Shown in pieces: positions 44,637-48,377 of a DNA stretch of 48,377 bases. The position numbers were made by a program, and so were the translations under genes. Every line of letters begins with the position of its first letter. Position 1 is the stretch's first letter. A model generated the notes under the pieces. The model had not been told where the DNA came from, did no database searches, and saw only the letters and a list, made by a program, of their open reading frames with translations. Where the stretch lies: NCBI GenBank assembly GCA_028278035.1, contig JANQFC010000068.1, positions 1 through 48,377 of the forward strand. The letters run 5' to 3'. The DNA is from Chlamydiales bacterium. GTDB lineage: Bacteria; Chlamydiota; Chlamydiia; Chlamydiales; SM23-39.

Positions 44637-45554
44637 ATGTTAAAAACACCGATATTATTTTTAATATTTAATCGCCCTGAAGAAACTTTCAAGGTATTTG
44701 AGGCGATTAGGAAACAAGAGCCTAAATATCTCTATATAGCGGCAGATGGGGCAAGAAAAGCCAAACAAGGCGAAGCTGAGCTATGCGAGCAAACTCGTTC
44801 TATCGCAGAAAAAATCGACTGGGACTGTGAAGTTAAGACGCTTTTCCGCGAAGAAAACCTCGGCTGCAAAAAGGCGGTTTCTGAGGGAGTAACTTGGTTT
44901 TTTGATAACGTAGAAGAAGGTATTATTCTTGAAGATGACTGCCTTCCTTCAGGCAGTTTCTTCAAATTCTGCGAAGAGAATCTTGAAAAATACCGGCATG
45001 ATAATAGAGTTATGCATATTTCCGGAGAAAACCCGCTTGATACGGAATTTGGAGATTCCAGTTATTATTTTTCAAAAATTCCTCATATCTGGGGCTGGGC
45101 AAGCTGGCGAAGGGCTTGGAATTTATATGACGTAGAGTTCCAAAATTTTGATTATTTTATTAAGAATAATTTTATTCAAAATGTTTTTGAAATAAAAGAA
45201 GCGCAAAAGTTTTGGAACAGGGTATTTACAAGGGTTAAAAATGGCGAAATTAACACCTGGGATTACCAATGGACATATAATTTATTTGTTAATAATGGCT
45301 TAAGCATTGTTCCAAACAAAAATATGGTTTCTAATATTGGTTTTGGAGCAGCAGAAGCCACACACACAAGTGAAAACGCAAAATGCGCGAACAGAAAAGT
45401 TTATGAAATAGAAGAAATTATACACCCTGAATTCATAATCCCTGAAAAACAAGCTGTAGATATGATTTTAAAGGAAAGATACGATATTCATAAAAAAACT
45501 GTTTCTTTTATAATAAAACGTGAAATATCAAGAGCATTTAGGAAACTCAAATGA
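44637..45554 (+). CDS. GT-A glycosyltransferase (HlpA-like), copy 2
   Basis: The 305 residues match copy 1 at 20346 block by block: TPILFLIFNRPEETFKVF, LYIAADGARK, DWDCEVKTLFREENLGCKKA, IILEDDC, and HIWGWASWRRAW. Copy 1 is more AT-rich and diverged, so they are not a recent duplication. One base separates it from the upstream GT4 gene, and its stop overlaps the next ATG. Confidence 0.83.
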   Translation: MLKTPILFLIFNRPEETFKVFEAIRKQEPKYLYIAADGARKAKQGEAELCEQTRSIAEKIDWDCEVKTLFREENLGCKKAVSEGVTWFFDNVEEGIILEDDCLPSGSFFKFCEENLEKYRHDNRVMHISGENPLDTEFGDSSYYFSKIPHIWGWASWRRAWNLYDVEFQNFDYFIKNNFIQNVFEIKEAQKFWNRVFTRVKNGEINTWDYQWTYNLFVNNGLSIVPNKNMVSNIGFGAAEATHTSENAKCANRKVYEIEEIIHPEFIIPEKQAVDMILKERYDIHKKTVSFIIKREISRAFRKLK

Positions 45555-46465
45555 TTCCAAATCCGCATGAAACCACTTTCCCCAATATTATTGAGCGTAA
45601 CTTTAAGACCAGAAAAATTGCGCAGAAAATTTACGAAGGTTTTGTGCTTCTTTATCTAAAAAAATATCCTAAAACAACTCCAGACAAACAAAATTTGGAA
45701 AAAATTCTTCATATAAATACAGCGGTAGCAAAAGGTGGTGCTGCAAAAGTTGCTTATGACTTTCTTTGTAAAAACTTGGTTTTAAAAGGATATAAGTCAA
45801 AAGTTCTCACTGGTTCTAATTATGGAAAACCTTCTGATGATATAAAAGAACTTCGAACAACAAATATAAAACTTCATAAGTTATTACACAGATATCAAAA
45901 AAATGCAGGTATTCTAGATTTTTTTAACCTGGAAAGTTTTAATATTCCGGATTTAGAACTTTTTAAAAACACAGATTTAGTTCATTTACATAATTTGCAC
46001 GGAGCTTATTTTTCACCATTTGTTTTGCCTTATTTAACCTCTTTAAAGCCAACAATATGGACATTACATGACGAGCAATCTTTTACTGGGCACTGTGCAT
46101 ATTCTTTTGATTGCGATAAATGGCAGACTGGATGTGGAAATTGTCCGGATTTAGACTATTATCCAAAAATTAAAAAAGATACGACTGATTTTCTGCTACA
46201 AACAAAGAAGAAAATTTACGATTTTTCTGATTTTACAGTAGTTTGCCCTTCTCACTGGCTTGCTAACAGGGCAAAGCAGAGTGTTTTAGGAAATAAAGAT
46301 ATTAAAGTTATCTATAACGGTATTGATGAAAACGTGTTTACTCCAACGGCAAAGGCTTATGCAAGGAAAAAACTTGATCTGCCGCTTGATAAAAAAATAC
46401 TCCTTTTTAACGCCAGTGGTAGTATTAATATAATTAACAGGGAGATTGCAAATTATCAGTTTTAA
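45551..46465 (+). pseudogene. Glycosyltransferase family 4, truncated (N-terminal domain only)
   Basis: The 304 residues cover only the acceptor half of a WcaC-type GT4: ILHINTAVAKGGAAKVAYDF, DLVHLHNLHGAYFSP, TLHDEQSFTGHCAY, CDKWQTGCGNCPDL, VCPSHWLANRAKQS, IYNGIDENVF. At about residue 285 (KKILLFNASG) the second Rossmann domain should begin, but the frame runs into unrelated sequence and stops; no E-x7-E donor site exists. The break lies about 330 bases from the proposed island end. It is unlikely to be active. Confidence 0.8.
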
Positions 46466-46479
46466 ATTTCATGAAATTT
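46464..46479. repeat. Perfect 16-bp palindrome
   Basis: AAATTTCATGAAATTT is self-complementary and begins inside the stop codon of the truncated GT4 gene. It is too AT-rich to be a strong terminator; an operator or recombination scar is possible. Confidence 0.5.
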
Positions 46480-46604
46480 TCTCTCTAGAAAAGGCCTTTA
46501 GACTTATAAAGACACGTTTTTTAAATTTCAGACATACTTCCCCCGAACTTCCGCAAACTTCCCTCTGTGATTAAAATTGGAAAAAAATATTTTTTCAGAA
46601 ATCA

Positions 46605-46637
46605 GCCTCTATTATAGACGTACTAGGGAATAGAGGC
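46605..46637. repeat. Hairpin at the right end of the island
   Basis: GCCTCTATT (46605-46613) pairs perfectly with AATAGAGGC (46629-46637) across a 15-base loop. No T-run follows on either strand directly, so it is not a standard terminator. Such stems are common at the ends of mobile or satellite elements. Confidence 0.55.
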
Positions 46638-46705
46638 GGTTTGCGAAAAGATTGTCGTTTCCAATTCTTTTCCAATTTCATTCCAATTTTTTTCCGTTTT
46701 TTCCG

Positions 46706-46719
46706 TTTTTCTCAAACTT
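46706..46719 (-). repeat. 14-bp inverted repeat, right copy (TTTTTCTCAAACTT)
   Basis: Exact reverse complement of 903-916. It lies 77 bases inside the right ATTAGG copy, while the left copy is 14 bases inside its own. Confidence 0.5.
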
Positions 46720-46766
46720 CTAAAATCCGTCTCAATCTCGCACCGTTTCTAAGTATTAGCCATAAT

Positions 46767-47333
46767 TTACGCATTCGCAATTGGAAAAAAGTCTATATTA
46801 GGTTTTGGTCCTATTAATTTATATCCATTGTTGTACTCCATAGACCAGAGAGCTAATAATTCTTCAGAATATTCTCCTGTAACAGAATTATAAAACCTGT
46901 TAAAAACATCTGTACCTAATCTATCAATTAAATTTTGTTTATATAAGTTGGACTGAAGGACATTTCCCAAAAGAGTAGTTGCATCAGTTTCTCTTAAAGT
47001 CCAGTTAATTCCATATAAATTTGGGTTTTGACTTGGATTAGTATTTAGATCATTTGCCATTGTCTGAAGTATATCCCATTCATCAGCAAGTTCTGGGTTT
47101 GTTGCTGGATTGTCATATACTCCATTATTATTGATAGTTATACCAAATGCTGCCAAATCTGATATAATACCATCTCTTACTTCATATCCTATAGGGGTTT
47201 CTACTAACAAAGCGTATCCGTATCCTAAAGTAGGTATATGATTAATATCAAAATGAATTTGATTATTATAAGGTGTGTTTTCAAATTTTTTAATGAGTAT
47301 TGTTAATGCGTCAAAAAACTGTTGTTCATTCAT
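46767..47333 (-). pseudogene. 5' fragment of the lysozyme/RTX gene (GH24-like catalytic half)
   Basis: The 188 codons encode the N-terminal part of a phage-type lysozyme: FENTP with Glu18, Asp29 and IPTLGYGY with Thr35, matching the Glu-Asp-Thr layout of T4 lysozyme, then NWTLRETDATTLL and LLALWSMEYNNG. After LIGPKPN (Asn179) the last nine residues, IDFFPIANA, are read from inserted DNA. The continuation of the fold (AWYEIRY, RRRYDES) and the RTX repeats are at 888-1. The start is coupled to the upstream gene by TAATG. The fragment alone lacks the end of the lysozyme fold and the secretion signal region. Confidence 0.8.
46797..46802. repeat. 6-bp direct repeat ATTAGG, right copy
   Basis: Matches 883-888; encodes Pro178-Asn179 of the lysozyme fragment on the minus strand, in the same codon phase as the left copy. 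Confidence 0.5.
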
Positions 47334-48253
47334 TAGTTATTCTCCTTATTTTTTGCCTTCCTATAAAACCTACAAATTGCAATTGGCCATCTATGCTTTG
47401 TTTGTTCAGTAGATTCCCAACGATAAAACTGTAAAAGTGTAATATCAGTATTTGAATAATCTCTTCTACGATCAGATATATGAAAACCATTATTATATTT
47501 ATGAATTTAATAATGGTTTTCATGCTTGATAACTCCATTTAGGTTTCCAGTTAAGGTTCTGGTAAAGTAATCAACCATTGGTTGGATTGTTTTGCCTCCC
47601 ATATATTTGCATTTACTGAAATCGTATAATATATAGAGATCATAACCTTGCCCTCGATCATACATATTATATTTTTCCTGTCTCCATTGATTCATAACCT
47701 TGTCAAAAAGACCCGCAGAATAAAAAAGGTTACTTTCTATACCATCATCTTTATTATCAAAATCTATTTTGTATACTCTAAAACCATAATGGGCAATATA
47801 ATTTCCAGGAGCATTTTTATTAGAGTATTGCCTTAAGCGATCATTAAACTTGTAGTTAGGATCAATTGCTGTGCTAGGACATTTTTGTGCATATGGTTTT
47901 AGTTCTTCACCTTCAAAGTCATCAGAAATTATTTCAGGTTCAGCTATTTTAATATTTTTGTTGTCTCTAAAGTCAATATATAGTTGCTCACAATAATTTT
48001 TATTTTTTTGTATATATTCAGAAGAATCAAAATCAAAGCCATCATGTTCTTTTTCAGCTTTAAGTATTGCTTTTACAGCTTTATTATATACTTTTTTAGC
48101 TTTGTATCTATTTTTAATTAACTCTTCATTTTCTTTTTTCTTAAGAAAGTCAAAAGCAAACGTAGAGACTAATAATGACACAACTAAAATGCCAACAATC
48201 ACTAAGATTAGTATTATTTTCTTATTCAGTTTTCCCAAAATGTTAAAATTCAT
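47333..48253 (-). pseudogene. Membrane-anchored protein of unknown function, broken by an in-frame stop
   Basis: The N-terminus has one membrane helix (residues about 12-34, IILILVIVGILVVSLLVS) after a short basic cytoplasmic end, then a Lys/Glu-rich helix and a soluble outer domain. Residue 249 is a TAA (47507-47509), but the same frame then runs on for 57 codons with coherent sequence (NNGFHISDRRRDYSNTD, LLQFYRWEST) up to a TAA at 47333-47335 that overlaps the lysozyme start. I infer one gene of about 305 residues with a nonsense mutation. I do not recognise the family. Coupling to a secreted lysozyme/RTX gene suggests an accessory, immunity or chaperone role, but nothing in the sequence proves it. 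Confidence 0.65.
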
Positions 48254-48377
48254 ATTATCCAGCTTTCATATGTACAGTAAACTATAAATTCTGTAGTATT
48301 TATGTACATAAGTTTTATTATAATCACTAAAACTTAAAATGAAATACTAATTTATCAAATTTTTCTGTATTCAACGT
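48254..48377 (-). promoter_or_regulatory. Upstream region of the lysozyme/RTX operon
   Basis: On the minus strand TATAAT (complement of 48317-48322) lies about 65 bases before the ATG; a matching -35 is not clear. TTATGTACATAA (48300-48311) is a perfect 12-bp palindrome just downstream of the -10 and could bind a dimeric regulator. No gene is seen here. Confidence 0.35.

Larger units (their letters stand above)
46466..46766. other. Non-coding right-end region of the island
   Basis: No gene is supported in these 301 bases. They contain the palindrome above, a hairpin (46605-46637), the 14-bp inverted repeat matching the left end (46706-46719), and on the minus strand a run of GGAAGT/GGAAGTT words spaced about 11 bases (46538-46566) and of TTGGAA words (46655-46690). 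Short open stretches exist on the minus strand but have no start or ribosome binding site. Confidence 0.6.
889..46796. mobile_element. Putative 45.9-kb glycan-biosynthesis genomic island inserted in a lysozyme/RTX gene
   Basis: The segment between the two ATTAGG copies holds all the glycan genes and separates the two halves of one lysozyme/RTX gene. Its outer ends share a 14-bp inverted repeat (903-916 and 46706-46719). Immediately inside the direct repeats the two ends begin with similar sequence: TATAGATTGTCACCAAG on the left, and ATAGACTTTTTTCCAA when the right end is read inward on the minus strand. The last glycosyltransferase at the right end is truncated. No transposase, integrase, tRNA or IS is present, so the mechanism is unknown; homologous or illegitimate recombination is as possible as transposition. 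Confidence 0.5.

Noticed and set aside
46645..46760. A 41-codon open stretch on the minus strand in the right-end region (ETTIFSQTASIP)
   Set aside because: No start codon with a ribosome binding site, low complexity (repeated KTEK/TTGGAA), and a competing frame is equally open.
1..48377. CRISPR arrays, tRNA or rRNA genes, insertion sequences, integrase genes
   Set aside because: No regularly spaced repeats, no cloverleaf or rRNA-like stretches, and no transposase or recombinase motifs were seen in either strand.

Overview
The window is an AT-rich (about one third G+C by eye) stretch of a bacterial chromosome using the standard code; TGA ends many genes. It is filled almost entirely by a surface-glycan biosynthesis island. 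The organism cannot be named from sequence alone. An RTX protein, an MsbA-type exporter and the sugar-nucleotide genes suggest a Gram-negative-type cell; the composition would fit gut Vampirovibrionia/Melainabacteria or Campylobacterota, but this is only a guess.

Layout. 1-888 (minus) is the 3' part of a lysozyme/RTX gene. 1094-7598 (plus) is an operon that looks like an acyl/aminoacyl-carrier-protein module: hexapeptide acyltransferase, ACP, SDR reductase, TylF-like methyltransferase, GNAT, a second methyltransferase, a beta-propeller protein and a DltA-like amino-acid:ACP ligase. 7585-11911 (minus) holds the matching phosphopantetheinyl transferase, a GT2, a DegT aminotransferase, a WbqC-like protein and an FkbM methyltransferase. 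12131-25837 (plus) starts with an MsbA/PglK-like ABC flippase and continues with alternating glycosyltransferases and methyltransferases, a SPASM radical-SAM protein and an asparagine-synthetase-type amidotransferase. 25824-29608 (minus) has three glycosyltransferases and an epimerase. 29712-46465 (mostly plus) has more glycosyltransferases and FkbM genes, a complete UDP-L-FucNAc set (fnlC, fnlA, fnlB), an FdtA-like cupin, a LicD protein and several broken genes. 46767-48253 (minus) holds the 5' part of the lysozyme/RTX gene and a broken membrane-anchored upstream partner.

The main observation is at the edges. The two lysozyme/RTX fragments lie 46 kb apart, have the same orientation and complement each other: the right piece has the catalytic N-terminal half of a GH24-type lysozyme, the left piece has the rest of that fold plus RTX repeats. 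Both break at a shared hexamer, ATTAGG (883-888 and 46797-46802), in the same codon phase. Removing everything between the repeats restores one frame. The simplest reading is that a 45.9-kb glycan island interrupts a lysozyme/RTX gene, after which that gene and its partner picked up nonsense codons. A 14-bp inverted repeat lies just inside both ends. No transposase or integrase is visible.

How it may work: nucleotide sugars (UDP-L-FucNAc, an epimerised hexose, possibly an amino-deoxyhexose) are assembled by about 18 glycosyltransferases, heavily O-methylated by six FkbM and about five other methyltransferases, and decorated with amide, acyl or aminoacyl groups and perhaps a phospho-substituent (LicD). 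The lipid-linked product would be flipped by the MsbA/PglK-like transporter. No polymerase, O-antigen ligase, oligosaccharyltransferase or initiating phosphoglycosyltransferase lies in the window. Signs of turnover include a frameshifted GT4, a duplicated GT remnant, an orphan gene tail and a truncated GT4 at the right end.
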